Shown: positions 52,254 to 61,948 of the stretch, piece by piece | Layout of the letters: the number at the start of each line of letters is the position of its first letter | Numbering within the stretch: the stretch's first letter is position 1 | From: Rhizobium sp. NXC24 | Lineage (GTDB): Bacteria > Pseudomonadota > Alphaproteobacteria > Rhizobiales > Rhizobiaceae | Assembly (NCBI RefSeq): GCF_002944315.1 | Contig: NZ_CP024312.1 | Location: forward strand, 124,001 to 188,000 | DNA length: 64,000 nt | Reading direction: 5' to 3' | Position numbers and translations under genes: made by a program | The notes under the pieces: model-generated | The model's database searches: none | Told to the model about the DNA's origin: nothing | Seen by the model: only the letters and a program-made list of their open reading frames with translations

Positions 52254-53574
52254 GTTTTATCTCCCTCAATGCCTCGCGCACCGGGTCCGGATAAAACTCC
52301 GAAAAATCGAGGTCGCGCCGGACGAACACCATAATCCGCGCCCCCTGATCGACATTGATCGTGGGGGGGATGTTGATCGAGTTGCGAAGCGCCTCCTGCG
52401 CAATATTGTTGAGGCTTTGCGAAATCTGCTGTGCGCCGATCTGGCGGGCGTTCTGCATATATTGGTTCGGCTGCGTCTGGATTGTCACTGTTTGACCAGT
52501 GGTCGGATCGGTGTAGGTCTGATTGGTGTTCGACGCATTTTGGTCGCTGCCAAGATTGGCAATGAATTGCGTGGCGCCACCTACGACGCTCAGAAGAATG
52601 GCGGAGCCGAAGCGCTGGACATAATGGTTGTCGACCTCACCCGGCATACCGCTCCGGCCGAGATCGTCCGTGCCGGTCGAGCCGAGCTGGACCGATACGC
52701 CGTCCGATCGAAGCAGGCGGGTCCAAACAATAAACACCCGTGTTTGACCGGTTGCCAGGCCACTGCGGTATTCACCGATAAGGCGGGAACCACCGGGGAT
52801 CAAAACCCTGCGGCCGTCGAACGACCACACATCCTCCGATACGACTGCTCGAACCATGCCTGCAAGATCGCTCTCTATCGCCGTCTCGAGCACGCCCTTT
52901 ATCATCGTACCCTGAGCGACCAAAGCATCCGTTCGCGGGTTCATCGTGGCTTTCGATGTATCCGTTCCGCTCTGGCTCGCTCTGGCCAAAAAACGTCGGT
53001 TGGGGTCCTCCTCGCCCTCGCCAGCGTTTCCGGCCGATGCCGCATCGGTCTGATTTCCGCCAAGAGTTGAGGCATTGCCAGACGTGTCACCGCTATCGAC
53101 GACGACCTGCTTGGCGCGCAGGCGCTCCCATTTCTGCCGCTCCTCTTCCTCCTGCCGCCGCCGTTCTTCTTCGGCCAGGCGTCGTGCCTCCGAGTCATCC
53201 TGGACCTCAGGCGTTGTGGTTGGTGGTTGCAATGGCGGCGGGAGAGGCGGTGCCTGGATTGTCGTTGGTGGCTGGAGAGGCACCGCCGGCGTCTCCTCCG
53301 GAGTGGCTGGAATTTTGATGGTGCCGTTATCAAGTTGGGGGCGAGGGGTATCGAGCGAAGGTGCCGGAAACTGTGTCGTATGAAAGTCCTCACCGTCCGA
53401 CGCCGTCAACAGCGGCCTATCTGGTGCTCGCGTCGCCGCATAGAGCATCCAGCCAGCAAAAGCGACCGCACCCAGCGGCACCAAGAGCTTGAAGAACGCG
53501 CTTGCCCCGAACTTTGGCGCAGCAACCACTGTTCCTTCTTCAGCGAGCGCTTTGTATTCATTGGGAGATGGCAT
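52219..53574 (-). CDS. virB10: VirB10 core-complex protein
   Basis: 451 residues with a cytosolic N-terminus, one membrane segment near 30-48, a long proline-rich stretch (about 70-140) and a C-terminal beta-barrel domain with GGSRLIGEYRSG, VWTRLLRSDGVSVQL and the antenna region. It bridges inner and outer membranes in the VirB core. Overlaps both VirB9 and VirB11. Confidence 0.95.
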   Translation of the reverse strand: MPSPNEYKALAEEGTVVAAPKFGASAFFKLLVPLGAVAFAGWMLYAATRAPDRPLLTASDGEDFHTTQFPAPSLDTPRPQLDNGTIKIPATPEETPAVPLQPPTTIQAPPLPPPLQPPTTTPEVQDDSEARRLAEEERRRQEEEERQKWERLRAKQVVVDSGDTSGNASTLGGNQTDAASAGNAGEGEEDPNRRFLARASQSGTDTSKATMNPRTDALVAQGTMIKGVLETAIESDLAGMVRAVVSEDVWSFDGRRVLIPGGSRLIGEYRSGLATGQTRVFIVWTRLLRSDGVSVQLGSTGTDDLGRSGMPGEVDNHYVQRFGSAILLSVVGGATQFIANLGSDQNASNTNQTYTDPTTGQTVTIQTQPNQYMQNARQIGAQQISQSLNNIAQEALRNSINIPPTINVDQGARIMVFVRRDLDFSEFYPDPVREALREIKLERAAKNRISK

Positions 53575-54394
53575 CGGGTCCCCTCACTTTGCGAACCGTC
53601 CCGCCGTCGACACGTTGCGGCTCATAAGGTTCAAGTCCGGTCGGCTCGTTCACATTGTTCAGTCGAAGATTGAAGACACAGGTTGCGTCATCGCCGTTGC
53701 GCAGGGTCCATTGGTAATTGACCTTGTCGACGACGATGTAGGCTCCCTCGCGCCGGTAATTGACCAAGGTCTCGTTCCGCTCGCTGTCGACCACATAGAT
53801 CGCCGGCACTTCGCGTGCGGGGTCGAAGCGGAACCAGGTCTTTACGCCGTCGTCATAGATCACGAGTGGCTCATTTGCCGACGACCCCTTGTAGCCATAG
53901 GATGAGTTGGCGTTTTCCGCTTTGAAGCCCTGCCGGTTCGGCTGCGCTGCCCGGGCTTTGGCCTCATCCATCAAGGCAGCGTCGGAGACTTCCTCCGGAT
54001 ACCGAAACTTGATCGCATAGACCTGCTGCGCAACAGGACGAAACTCGCCCTGCAGGAAGAACACATAGCTGCGCTTGTTCGTCAGCACGTTGAGATTCCC
54101 GCCGGCGTTCTTCTCTATCGGCTTCACAAAAAGCACGTTGCCCTTCTTATTGGGCTCGATGCTCCAAGCCGGAACGTCGCCAGCGCCGAGCGTTTCGATC
54201 TTTTCGTCATCGCCGAATTCGATCATGGTTGAGGCGCCGTAGCTCGCGGGCACCGCCACCACGTCGTCCTTCTGATAGGTGACAAAGCGAATGCGACTAT
54301 CACGAGATCCGGCCCGGGGTGTTTGCTCCGCAAGCGCCGGCTGAACCGCGAAGACGGCAAGCCCGATTGCTGTCAGCATGCCGGCGACCCTCAT
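53558..54394 (-). CDS. virB9: VirB9 outer-membrane core protein
   Basis: 278 residues with a signal peptide (AIGLAVFAVQPALA). Family patterns: DSRIRFVTYQKDDVVAVPAS, VWSIEPNKKGNVLFVKP-like segment and the C-terminal NYRREGAYIVVDKVNYQWTL with beta strands. Forms the outer ring with VirB10 and the small lipoprotein. Overlaps VirB8 by four bases. Confidence 0.94.
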   Translation of the reverse strand: MRVAGMLTAIGLAVFAVQPALAEQTPRAGSRDSRIRFVTYQKDDVVAVPASYGASTMIEFGDDEKIETLGAGDVPAWSIEPNKKGNVLFVKPIEKNAGGNLNVLTNKRSYVFFLQGEFRPVAQQVYAIKFRYPEEVSDAALMDEAKARAAQPNRQGFKAENANSSYGYKGSSANEPLVIYDDGVKTWFRFDPAREVPAIYVVDSERNETLVNYRREGAYIVVDKVNYQWTLRNGDDATCVFNLRLNNVNEPTGLEPYEPQRVDGGTVRKVRGPDAISQ

Positions 54395-55134
54395 TTCGGG
54401 CTCTCCGAGGTCGGTGCCGGCGCTGTTTCCTGATCACGCCGATATTCGAGCACCTGGAAACCGAGCGGATTCTGAAAGCGGATCTCGTTCCTGGCGGGAA
54501 CGCCCGTGTAGCGAAACCGGATCAACGACACCCAATGCCGCTGGATCGTATTCGCCTGGCTCTTTTCTACCGTCATGAACCGGACCAAGGCGGTTCTCTG
54601 ATTGGGAAATGTCACCGACTTCACCGTCACATCCACGATCGCGTTGCGACCGTAGAGGACGACCGGGTTGGTAACCTTGTTGGCGGGACTGAACAGCTCG
54701 ACGAGCTCGCGCGAGGCGTCGCCGGTGCTCAACAGTTGGGCAAGGTCGAAATTGTCCTTCAGGGCCTTCGGATCATAGGTCTCACGCGCTTTCACGTAGC
54801 GGACGATATCGAACATTCCCATCGACTCGTCCTGTTGCAAAGGACCGTCCGCAAGTGCTCGCTTCACCTCGACAAACCCGGTCGATTTGTCGACAACCAC
54901 CATATAGGGCTCATAGGTCTTGAGCGGCAGGGCCAGGATCAGCGCTGCCACTGCTGCAACGGCAATGATCGAGGCGACTGTCGCGACACACCATGCCAGA
55001 GATCGCGACCAGCGATTACGGCGCGCCATATCTTTTTCCCAAATTGCCGCGTCTCGGTAGTACGGCAACGGCGACTCTTTTTCCTTCGCCGGTGCCCCGA
55101 CGTTTTCCGTCACATCGCTCATTGATGCTCCCAA
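54391..55134 (-). CDS. virB8: VirB8 inner-membrane assembly protein
   Basis: 247 residues. Short cytosolic start, one membrane segment near 45-68 (VATVASIIAVAAVAALILAL), and a periplasmic NTF2-like domain with YVKARETYDP, SPANKVTNPVVLYG and RHWVSLIRFRYTG. It nucleates the VirB complex. It overlaps VirB9. Confidence 0.94.
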   Translation of the reverse strand: MGASMSDVTENVGAPAKEKESPLPYYRDAAIWEKDMARRNRWSRSLAWCVATVASIIAVAAVAALILALPLKTYEPYMVVVDKSTGFVEVKRALADGPLQQDESMGMFDIVRYVKARETYDPKALKDNFDLAQLLSTGDASRELVELFSPANKVTNPVVLYGRNAIVDVTVKSVTFPNQRTALVRFMTVEKSQANTIQRHWVSLIRFRYTGVPARNEIRFQNPLGFQVLEYRRDQETAPAPTSESPK

Positions 55135-55138
55135 ACCT

Positions 55139-56206
55139 CTATGCCGGATCTGTCAGCTTTCGAGAAAGCCGCGCATATTCGGCTGAACTCTCATATCGTC
55201 TCTGGGAGACGCCAACCCGCGCCCGCTCCCGGCCCGCCAGGCGTTCCTGTCGGGTGCTCATCCCGGCGCGTCTCATGGTCGCGTTCGAACCGGCTCCCAA
55301 TGCTCCTAAAGCGGGGCTGTAGAACCGTCCAAAGAACGGCGTTCCTATGCCAATGCCGCCTGCCAGAGATGCCGCAACATTCGTGATTTGCGACAGCAAC
55401 AGCACGCCAACCAGGCAGATCAGGATAAGTGGTGCCGCCTCGGTCAACGTCGTTGTCGCAGACGCGTTCGACTGGTTGACAGCGTCGAAATAGGTCTGCG
55501 TGATCGAAATGAAGAATGCGCAGAAGGCATAGACCAGTATCTGCACACACATGTACTGTACGATCGCCGTCATCCAGCCGGCGAAGAACCGGGTGGTGTA
55601 GCCGAACAGCATAAGAATGATGAATACCGGCGCGAGCGCCAGCAGAAGCCAAAGAAAGATCTTCGACAGGATGATCAGGAAGATCGCATAACCGATGAGC
55701 AGTGCGCCAACGATGAGGATGAGTGCCCCGAGCACATAACCGCCGAAGTTCAACACACCCAGGTTCTTGATAAAGGCAGCGGTCGAGTTGGCCAGCGAAT
55801 CCCAGATATTTTGTAGGGCCGTCTGTACGGAATTGACGGAATTCAATCCGGCCGAGTTCCCGGTTACATTGGCCGACACGCTGGTGAGAAGGCTGTTTCC
55901 GATCGCGGATGGCGTCTCATTTGCGAATGTGTAGGCATATTTTTGAAAGTCCGCCCAGCTCGTTGCTAGGGCGTAGATGACGAAGGCCCGGAACAAGCGC
56001 CAAACCATCTCCTTTCCCGATCCCGTCGAGGTTCCCTGCCAGATGCTGACCGCCCAAAATATCACGTAGAGCGTCAGCAGCAGGTCGGCGACACCGACCG
56101 TGCCTCCGCCGGTCAAAGCCGACGCGAGGTTCTGGTAGGCTTGCGATACGTAATTATCGCCGAACTTGTCGACCTGTTGCAGAAGCGTCGTGATATTGAA
56201 GTTCAT
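55139..56206 (-). CDS. virB6: VirB6-like polytopic membrane protein
   Basis: 355 residues with six or more hydrophobic segments; the central YVLGALILIVGALLIGYAIF and FIILMLFGYTTRFFAGW blocks are VirB6/TrbL-like. It forms part of the inner-membrane pore. Its basic C-terminal tail (about 60 residues, SRKLTDPA end) is cytosolic or periplasmic. Starts where the lipoprotein gene ends (four-base overlap). Confidence 0.92.
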   Translation of the reverse strand: MNFNITTLLQQVDKFGDNYVSQAYQNLASALTGGGTVGVADLLLTLYVIFWAVSIWQGTSTGSGKEMVWRLFRAFVIYALATSWADFQKYAYTFANETPSAIGNSLLTSVSANVTGNSAGLNSVNSVQTALQNIWDSLANSTAAFIKNLGVLNFGGYVLGALILIVGALLIGYAIFLIILSKIFLWLLLALAPVFIILMLFGYTTRFFAGWMTAIVQYMCVQILVYAFCAFFISITQTYFDAVNQSNASATTTLTEAAPLILICLVGVLLLSQITNVAASLAGGIGIGTPFFGRFYSPALGALGAGSNATMRRAGMSTRQERLAGRERARVGVSQRRYESSAEYARLSRKLTDPA

Positions 56207-56436
56207 TTGATCATCCCACCCGGTAACAGAGATGGATCGCTATTCAGCGCCTTCATTGGACCGCACGCATCGAAGGGGCTCGCCACTTCTGTTCTTGGTT
56301 CAACCGCCGCAAACGCCATCGGCTGCATCGGTCCTTCATCGCGCGCACATGGGGCTTTGAGCGGCTTGTGACTGCAGCCCGAGATCGCGACCGCGCCAAT
56401 GACGGCGGCGGTCAGAAGGAAAAAGCGTGCTGTCAT
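56203..56436 (-). CDS. Small lipoprotein in VirB7 position
   Basis: 77 residues. Signal peptide with lipobox AISGC (Cys near residue 21) then a short mature part with further cysteines (APCARD, FDACGP). By position between VirB5-like and VirB6-like genes and by size it fits VirB7/TrwH, which anchors VirB9 in the outer membrane; an EexN-type entry-exclusion lipoprotein is an alternative. It overlaps both neighbours by four bases. Confidence 0.75.
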   Translation of the reverse strand: MTARFFLLTAAVIGAVAISGCSHKPLKAPCARDEGPMQPMAFAAVEPRTEVASPFDACGPMKALNSDPSLLPGGMIK

Positions 56437-57146
56437 TGACCTGACTTGTAATCAAGGGCGCGCGTCGCCTGCGTCATCAGGTTCATCCGATCGATGTTTT
56501 CCTGATTGGCTGCGGCGGTGGCGGTGTTAACGGAGCCGATCAACTCGTTCACGGTGAGGCCGGTTTGGACCATGATCTGGCTGTTCTGATCGATTGACCC
56601 CTTGATATCCTGCGCTGTGCCGATCTTTTGCGCTCCCGATTGGAAAGCACTCGAACGGGTCTTCACACTGTTTTGCGAGGAGTCGACCAGACCCGTCACG
56701 GTGGCGGCAACGTTGACGAGGGAGTTATAGTTTTTATCCATCTGGGTCGTTTGTCCGTTGATGAGGCCGGAGATGGATTGCACAAGCTGCAGGCCATTGA
56801 TCAGGTTTGAAACGATCCTCTGCGATCCGCTGCCAAGGCCGCCAAACGACAGAGAGCCGCCAGAAATCACGCCACCAAGAGACGGCGCACTGCCCATAGA
56901 GAAGCCGCCATTGCCGAGCGCCATGTGCGCGAGCTGGCCGGCCTGGCTCGAACGGTCGCCCGTGACGGCCTGCAGCGTCTGTTGCGTATAGTTCATGATG
57001 TTGCGGTCGGTGCTGAGGATCTGGGTCGTCGCCGATGCAATCTCGCGCGCCTGCTCCAGATTGGCGTCGTCTCTCGTTGGCACCTGCGCCAAGGCGACGC
57101 TCGCGAAGCCTAGAAAGAGAGCCGCTGAAAACGCAAATCTACGCAT
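56433..57146 (-). CDS. VirB5-like secreted helical protein
   Basis: 237 residues from the ATG at 57146 (AGGAG eight bases upstream); longer frames are rejected because they bury the signal peptide RRFAFSAALFLGFASVALAQ. The mature protein is helical and Asn/Gln/Ser-rich with a glycine stretch (GGFSMGSAPSLGGVISGGSL). Position after VirB4 and before VirB6, plus export signal, suggest the VirB5/TraC pilus-tip role, though sequence similarity to VirB5 is weak. Confidence 0.6.
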   Translation of the reverse strand: MRRFAFSAALFLGFASVALAQVPTRDDANLEQAREIASATTQILSTDRNIMNYTQQTLQAVTGDRSSQAGQLAHMALGNGGFSMGSAPSLGGVISGGSLSFGGLGSGSQRIVSNLINGLQLVQSISGLINGQTTQMDKNYNSLVNVAATVTGLVDSSQNSVKTRSSAFQSGAQKIGTAQDIKGSIDQNSQIMVQTGLTVNELIGSVNTATAAANQENIDRMNLMTQATRALDYKSGQ

Positions 57147-57157
57147 AGCCATGTCTC

Positions 57158-58045
57158 CTATTGCGCCTGATGCTGATTGACTGCGGATGTCAGATCGTCC
57201 GTGGTCATGGTGACAGGGGCGTTGCTCGCCTCGTTTTGAACCTGCGAAAGCATGGGCGACACGTTCTCCACGGTATCGGTCGTGCGCGGAACGGTGCATC
57301 CGTTGTCAGCCGACGAGCAGCACGGGTTGCTGGTCGTGCCGGCGCCGCTCGTACCCTTCGGGCAGCTTATGGCGCCGTCCGCGCCATTTGAGGAACGAGA
57401 AGGCGCCGGTGCTGGCACCACCAATCCGGAGGTTCCGCGGCTCGTCATCGTTGCCGTGCCGATGTTTCGAACGTTGAATGCTTGGGCGAAGTAGCCCGTC
57501 GCCTGGATCACCTCATTGAAGGTCAACCCGCCTTGAGCCCGGATACCGCTGTTGCGGTCGAAGGCCTCCATGGCTGTTTTGTCAGTTCCGATATCCTGCC
57601 CCATGGTCTGAAAGACTTGGCTATTGGGTGCGACGGTCGACAGGCCGCCATTCATGCCGCCAACGATCTGGCCGGTTATATCCAACTGGCTCCGATCGCC
57701 GGCACTGCTGCCGCCTGCGCCCGACTGAGATCCAGTCGAGGCGAACGCGGTAGAGCTCTTGATGTCCGGATTGGCCTGTTCGAGCGATGCGCGGCCGCTT
57801 TCCGGAACGACCGTACCCGTCGGGCTCTTTACGTTTCCGGCCTTTTTCGGGGTCGTCAGCGAACAATTGACCCCTTGCGCTGAGGATTTCGTGCCAGCCT
57901 GAATTAGCTTGATCTGAACCTTGTCGCTCTTGTCCTCGCTTCGCTGCGACAAGAGCGAGCTGTCGGATACCGATACGGCCGCCATGGCCGCCGATCCGGC
58001 TGATATCGTTAGAAGGGCGACTGTGGCGCCCATGATGGTTTTCAT
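57158..58045 (-). CDS. Secreted Ser/Thr/Gly-rich protein of the transfer operon
   Basis: 295 residues from the ATG at 58045, which overlaps the VirB4 stop (ATGA). Signal peptide (MKTIMGATVALLTISAG, AAMAA). The mature protein is low in charge, rich in Ser, Thr, Gly, Asn, and has a C-terminal cysteine cluster (ISCPKG, NPCCSSADNGC) likely forming disulfides. It does not match a standard VirB subunit that I recognise; it may be a surface, pilus-tip or mating-pair protein specific to this system. Confidence 0.65.
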   Translation of the reverse strand: MKTIMGATVALLTISAGSAAMAAVSVSDSSLLSQRSEDKSDKVQIKLIQAGTKSSAQGVNCSLTTPKKAGNVKSPTGTVVPESGRASLEQANPDIKSSTAFASTGSQSGAGGSSAGDRSQLDITGQIVGGMNGGLSTVAPNSQVFQTMGQDIGTDKTAMEAFDRNSGIRAQGGLTFNEVIQATGYFAQAFNVRNIGTATMTSRGTSGLVVPAPAPSRSSNGADGAISCPKGTSGAGTTSNPCCSSADNGCTVPRTTDTVENVSPMLSQVQNEASNAPVTMTTDDLTSAVNQHQAQ

Positions 58046-60459
58046 TCCGGGTCCCTCCCGAGAAAGAGCGGCAACCAAACGTCCGGATCGTCGCCCACAC
58101 GGGCGCGCAGCGCGTCGAGCTCCTGAACCGTCGAAGTTCGACCGGACAGGATCTTGATCGCGTCGGGCATGGCAGAAAGGTTCAAGCGCGCGATGACGCT
58201 GTCCTGATCATGCTTGATCAGGAATTTGCGCGCTTCCGGCGGCGTTTCGCGGATCCATTTGATTTCGCGATCCGAGAGCCCGAACGCCCGGTGCGATTCC
58301 TCATCGGCCTTCGGGTTGGGGAAAAAGATATTGGTCGGCGTCTGCTCGATCAGCGTGTTGGCGATCGACGACTTCACAATATCCGCCGCAGACTGCGTGC
58401 CGAAGCCAATGATGCCATTCAGCTTACGGATGGTCTTCAGCTTGTCCTTGATGAAGTAGCTGAAAATCTCGTTGTCGAGTAGTTTCCAACCCTCGTCGAG
58501 GAAGATCATGACCGGTTGCCCGTCAAGCAGCTCCTCGATGCGATGGAAGATATAGAGCAGTGCTGCCGTGCTGGTCGTGGCATCGCTAAGCACGCTCGTC
58601 ATATCGAACCCGAATATGGACGATATCGAGAACGAGTCTTCCGCGTTGTTGAACAGCCAGCCCCGCTGATCGCGCCTGATCCAGGTCTGGAGGCGCGAGT
58701 AGAGATCGTCATCGCCGGCGCGCATGGCGCCGCGCAGCAGCTCCGCGAATTCCTCCATGGTGCGACCCTCCGGCGGTGCGCTCGCCACCTGGGCGATCGC
58801 GTTTCGGATGACCTGCTCCTCGCGCGTCGAGTGCTCATGTCCGTCGGACCGACGCAGCATGAAGCTGAACAGCTGAAAGAGGAATTCCCGGTTATGTAGC
58901 GTGTCGGCAAGGTGCAGCGGATTGAACCCGGAGGGCTCCCCAGCTTTCAGGACCTCATAGCGGCCGCCCAGCGACCGCACGAAGATATCCAGGCCCCGGT
59001 CCTTGTCGATCATCACAAGCTTGGGGCGAGGGGTAATGCGCTGGGCTTGCGCCGCGAGAAAACCGAGCAACACCGTTTTACCCGATCCCGAGGGGCCATT
59101 CAGGGTGAAGTTGCCGAGGTCGCGAACATGAAAATTGAAGAAGTAAGCCGTCTGCGATGTCGTCTCGAGAACGCTGATCGGGCGTCCCCAATGAACGCCA
59201 CTCGGCCGGCCACTCGGATAATTGTGGAAAGCCGAGAAGCCCGCCATGTTCTTTGAGGAAATCATCGACTTGCGCGCCACATAGGCGAAATTGCCGGGCA
59301 GGGTGGCCCAGAATGCCGGTTCACAATTCAGATCCTCGCGAACCCAAAGAGCGGATACCTCCGTCAGCGCTGTGCCGACATCGGTCACGCAGCGCGCCAC
59401 CTCGTCCATGCTCTTCCCGAGGCATAGCACCGACAGATGGTGCATCCCGTAGAGTGCTTCCGAGGACAGCAGTTCATCGCGAGCTTCGCCGAGCTGTTCG
59501 GCCACAATCGAGCCGGCTTCATCGGACATGTCGATCTTGCGCCCGACCCGCTCCATCTGGGTCAGCGCCTGGGGCTTGTCGATGATCGCGAAGGATTGCG
59601 TCACGATGAACTCGTGCGGCACCTTCAGCATGGGGTTGAGCATCCCCGGCCCGGTGATGGAGGGATACTCGCTCACAGAGATAGTGGCGCCGTATCGCGT
59701 TTCACCGGGGAATGCCCCGCGAATTTCGAACGTATTCGGGCCAAAGAACAACCGCTTCGTCGCCAAAGCCTCCGACAGCTTCATGCGAGGCAGCGCCATC
59801 GGCCGCGGAGAGCCGCCATTCACAAGTTGCACGAGGAATTCCAGCGGCTCGGAATGCCAGACATCGTTGCGCTTGACGACGGAGAGAACCCGCGCGCCGT
59901 AAGCCTGCAGGCTTTCCCGGACGGCCTTCATCACATCCGTGAGTTCGATGAGTGCCCGCTCCTCCGTGGAAGAGCGGCCGTCTGCGGCCCTTCGTCCGAA
60001 GAGCTTGCGTATCAAAAGATCCGCGGCGCCGACTGTGCCCTGCAGCTCTCGCCGGACAATCGTCAGGTAGATATCGTTCACAAACATGCGTTGGGTGCGC
60101 AGTGCCCTGGTATAGCGCTCGTCCAAGTCTTGGCAGAACTTGTTTTCGAAGGTCGACTCGATTGCCGGCTTCACTTCGCGACGCACAATGTGCGAGTAGA
60201 TCGCGTAGCGGGAATTCGCCAGCCCTCGAATGAGATCGTTACGGCCGAGCAGCCGCGAATTGATCTCTGCGATATCGATCGTTTCGAAGCACAGCCCGCT
60301 CATGTGAACGAAGGACATCAACATGCCGTCCTCAGTCTTGATCACCTCGTCGGACACGTGCCGCGAATAAGGGATGTGGGCCGAGACCGGGTTTTCCCGT
60401 CGGGATACGGCCCCAAAACTCAATTCGTCACGAAGAGCACGCGCAATTGTCATGGTCAC
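58042..60459 (-). CDS. virB4: VirB4 secretion ATPase
   Basis: 805 residues, the largest and most conserved VirB ATPase. Walker A GPSGSGKTVLL (about 455-465), Walker B PVMIFLDEGWKLLD (about 650), and the CagE/TrbE-like N-terminal domain (SFVHMSGLCFETIDIAEIN). It energises pilus biogenesis and substrate passage. The start is a GTG overlapping the VirB3 stop, or an ATG two codons on. Confidence 0.96.
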   Translation of the reverse strand: MTMTIARALRDELSFGAVSRRENPVSAHIPYSRHVSDEVIKTEDGMLMSFVHMSGLCFETIDIAEINSRLLGRNDLIRGLANSRYAIYSHIVRREVKPAIESTFENKFCQDLDERYTRALRTQRMFVNDIYLTIVRRELQGTVGAADLLIRKLFGRRAADGRSSTEERALIELTDVMKAVRESLQAYGARVLSVVKRNDVWHSEPLEFLVQLVNGGSPRPMALPRMKLSEALATKRLFFGPNTFEIRGAFPGETRYGATISVSEYPSITGPGMLNPMLKVPHEFIVTQSFAIIDKPQALTQMERVGRKIDMSDEAGSIVAEQLGEARDELLSSEALYGMHHLSVLCLGKSMDEVARCVTDVGTALTEVSALWVREDLNCEPAFWATLPGNFAYVARKSMISSKNMAGFSAFHNYPSGRPSGVHWGRPISVLETTSQTAYFFNFHVRDLGNFTLNGPSGSGKTVLLGFLAAQAQRITPRPKLVMIDKDRGLDIFVRSLGGRYEVLKAGEPSGFNPLHLADTLHNREFLFQLFSFMLRRSDGHEHSTREEQVIRNAIAQVASAPPEGRTMEEFAELLRGAMRAGDDDLYSRLQTWIRRDQRGWLFNNAEDSFSISSIFGFDMTSVLSDATTSTAALLYIFHRIEELLDGQPVMIFLDEGWKLLDNEIFSYFIKDKLKTIRKLNGIIGFGTQSAADIVKSSIANTLIEQTPTNIFFPNPKADEESHRAFGLSDREIKWIRETPPEARKFLIKHDQDSVIARLNLSAMPDAIKILSGRTSTVQELDALRARVGDDPDVWLPLFLGRDPE

Positions 60460-60764
60460 ACCCGATAGCTGCGCGCCCCCCAGAAGCTTGTGCTTCGGGG
60501 CGGCGTCTTTCTTGAGCGGATGAACATGATCTCGATGAACATGGGATCGCGCATGATAGCGATCCTGGCGACCGCATAGAGAGGGACGCAGGCAGCGAGC
60601 ATGAACAGATTGTGGGTTGCGAGAAAGACGACGGCCGTCAATACGCCGATGAAGCCGGCAAGCTCGTAGGGTATGCCGAGTACCGTTGGCGCTCGGGTCA
60701 AACCCTTGACGAGCGGAGTGATCAACAATTTGGGTTCGTTAGGATCGATCCGACCATCTGCCAT
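60456..60764 (-). CDS. virB3: VirB3 inner-membrane protein
   Basis: 102 residues from the ATG at 60764, six bases after the VirB2 stop; a longer frame to 60881 overlaps VirB2 and is rejected. The pattern LVKGLTRAPTVLGIPYELAG followed by two hydrophobic segments (VLTAVVFLATHNLFMLAACV) is the VirB3 family. It works with VirB4. Confidence 0.9.
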   Translation of the reverse strand: MADGRIDPNEPKLLITPLVKGLTRAPTVLGIPYELAGFIGVLTAVVFLATHNLFMLAACVPLYAVARIAIMRDPMFIEIMFIRSRKTPPRSTSFWGARSYRV

Positions 60765-60769
60765 CTCAA

Positions 60770-61078
60770 TCACGTACCCACTGCGGACTGAAAAAATTCG
60801 ACGATCTGGGCCGACCCGAAGACCAGCACCACGCCCAAAATCCAGCTTCCAGCCACAAACCATGAGAGGCGGGCCGCCCATGCCATGAAACCCATGAAGA
60901 TGCAGAACAGAACCGCCAGCGCCGTCGCGATCGGGCCGGTCAAGGTCTCCACCAAGGTCTGAAGCGTGCTTTGCACCGGCTGGAGAGTTCCGCCCGCGGC
61001 CATCGCCTGCGTTGCGAACAGCATGAGCGGCAGCATCGCACCCGTGCTGCGAGCAGCAATAGTCTTTAACAAGTTCAT
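60770..61078 (-). CDS. virB2: VirB2 major pilin
   Basis: 102 residues: long signal peptide (ending ATQAMAAG), then two hydrophobic helices separated by a short loop (GPIATALAVLFCIFMGFMAW and WFVAGSWILGVVLVFG), the VirB2/TraA pilin layout. Forms the extracellular pilus after processing. Confidence 0.93.
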   Translation of the reverse strand: MNLLKTIAARSTGAMLPLMLFATQAMAAGGTLQPVQSTLQTLVETLTGPIATALAVLFCIFMGFMAWAARLSWFVAGSWILGVVLVFGSAQIVEFFQSAVGT

Positions 61079-61090
61079 CGACCCTTCTCC

Positions 61091-61948
61091 TTAGTCAAAG
61101 TTTTGCACCATTCCGCCCTGCCAGACCGGCGGCGTCGCTTCGCGACGTTTTGCGGTGCCGGCATTACGAGAATTGGTTTGGGATATCGGATCATTTAAAT
61201 GATCCGCTGCGCCGATCACAGCCTGTTGCCCACCCGTCCGGTCGAGGGTCATCGCCCCTGCGGGCATCACATCCTCGGACCCGACCGATGGCCATTGGTA
61301 AAAATCATTGATGACGTTGGCGACGTAGCCGACAGTCTCGGAGTAGGGCGGCACGCCCTTATATTTGAGAACCGCGACCTCGCCGGCGTTGTAGGCGGCG
61401 AGCATGTAGATCGGGTTCGGATATTTGCGATGGAGATCCCGGAGAAAGGCAATTCCGCCTTTCACATTGTCTGCCGGATCGCAGATGTTGACGCCGTAGC
61501 TCACCGCAGTGGATGGCAAAAGCTGCATAAGCCCATAGGCACCCTTGGGCGATAGCGCAGCGGAATTGAAGCGACTTTCTGCGCGAGCGACCGCAAGGAC
61601 AAGCGACGGATCGAAACCTTGTTGTCGTGCGACCGTTTCGACGATCCGCCTGCCGTCTTCTTTGGGAAGGGCTGCGATGCCCGGGCAGGGGTTCTCAGCA
61701 GTCGCCGTCGCAGGGATGGGCGCACTGCCTTGCGCGCCATCCGGTCCACCAACCCGCTGAATGTCTTGGCTCTCAACTTGATAGGCCGGAACGACCCGGC
61801 CGTCGGCGTCGACGGCAGCGTTAATGACGCGCTTAGCAGGTGCTGTCACGCGATCCTGGAATTTCGGTGAAGCTTCCTGCGCAACCGCAACCTGGCTTAC
61901 CGCCATGGATGCGCACACCGCCAGAACCGCCTTTCGAATTAGAACCAT
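61091..61948 (-). CDS. virB1: VirB1 lytic transglycosylase
   Basis: 285 residues with a signal peptide (AVCASMAVSQVAVAQE). Residues about 110-230 are an SLT domain: catalytic glutamate in ARAESRFNSAALSPKGAYGLMQLLPSTA and later YNAGEVAVLKYKGVPPYSET. It cuts peptidoglycan locally so the channel can assemble. First gene of the minus-strand transfer operon, facing two divergent secreted-protein genes. Confidence 0.95.
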   Translation of the reverse strand: MVLIRKAVLAVCASMAVSQVAVAQEASPKFQDRVTAPAKRVINAAVDADGRVVPAYQVESQDIQRVGGPDGAQGSAPIPATATAENPCPGIAALPKEDGRRIVETVARQQGFDPSLVLAVARAESRFNSAALSPKGAYGLMQLLPSTAVSYGVNICDPADNVKGGIAFLRDLHRKYPNPIYMLAAYNAGEVAVLKYKGVPPYSETVGYVANVINDFYQWPSVGSEDVMPAGAMTLDRTGGQQAVIGAADHLNDPISQTNSRNAGTAKRREATPPVWQGGMVQNFD

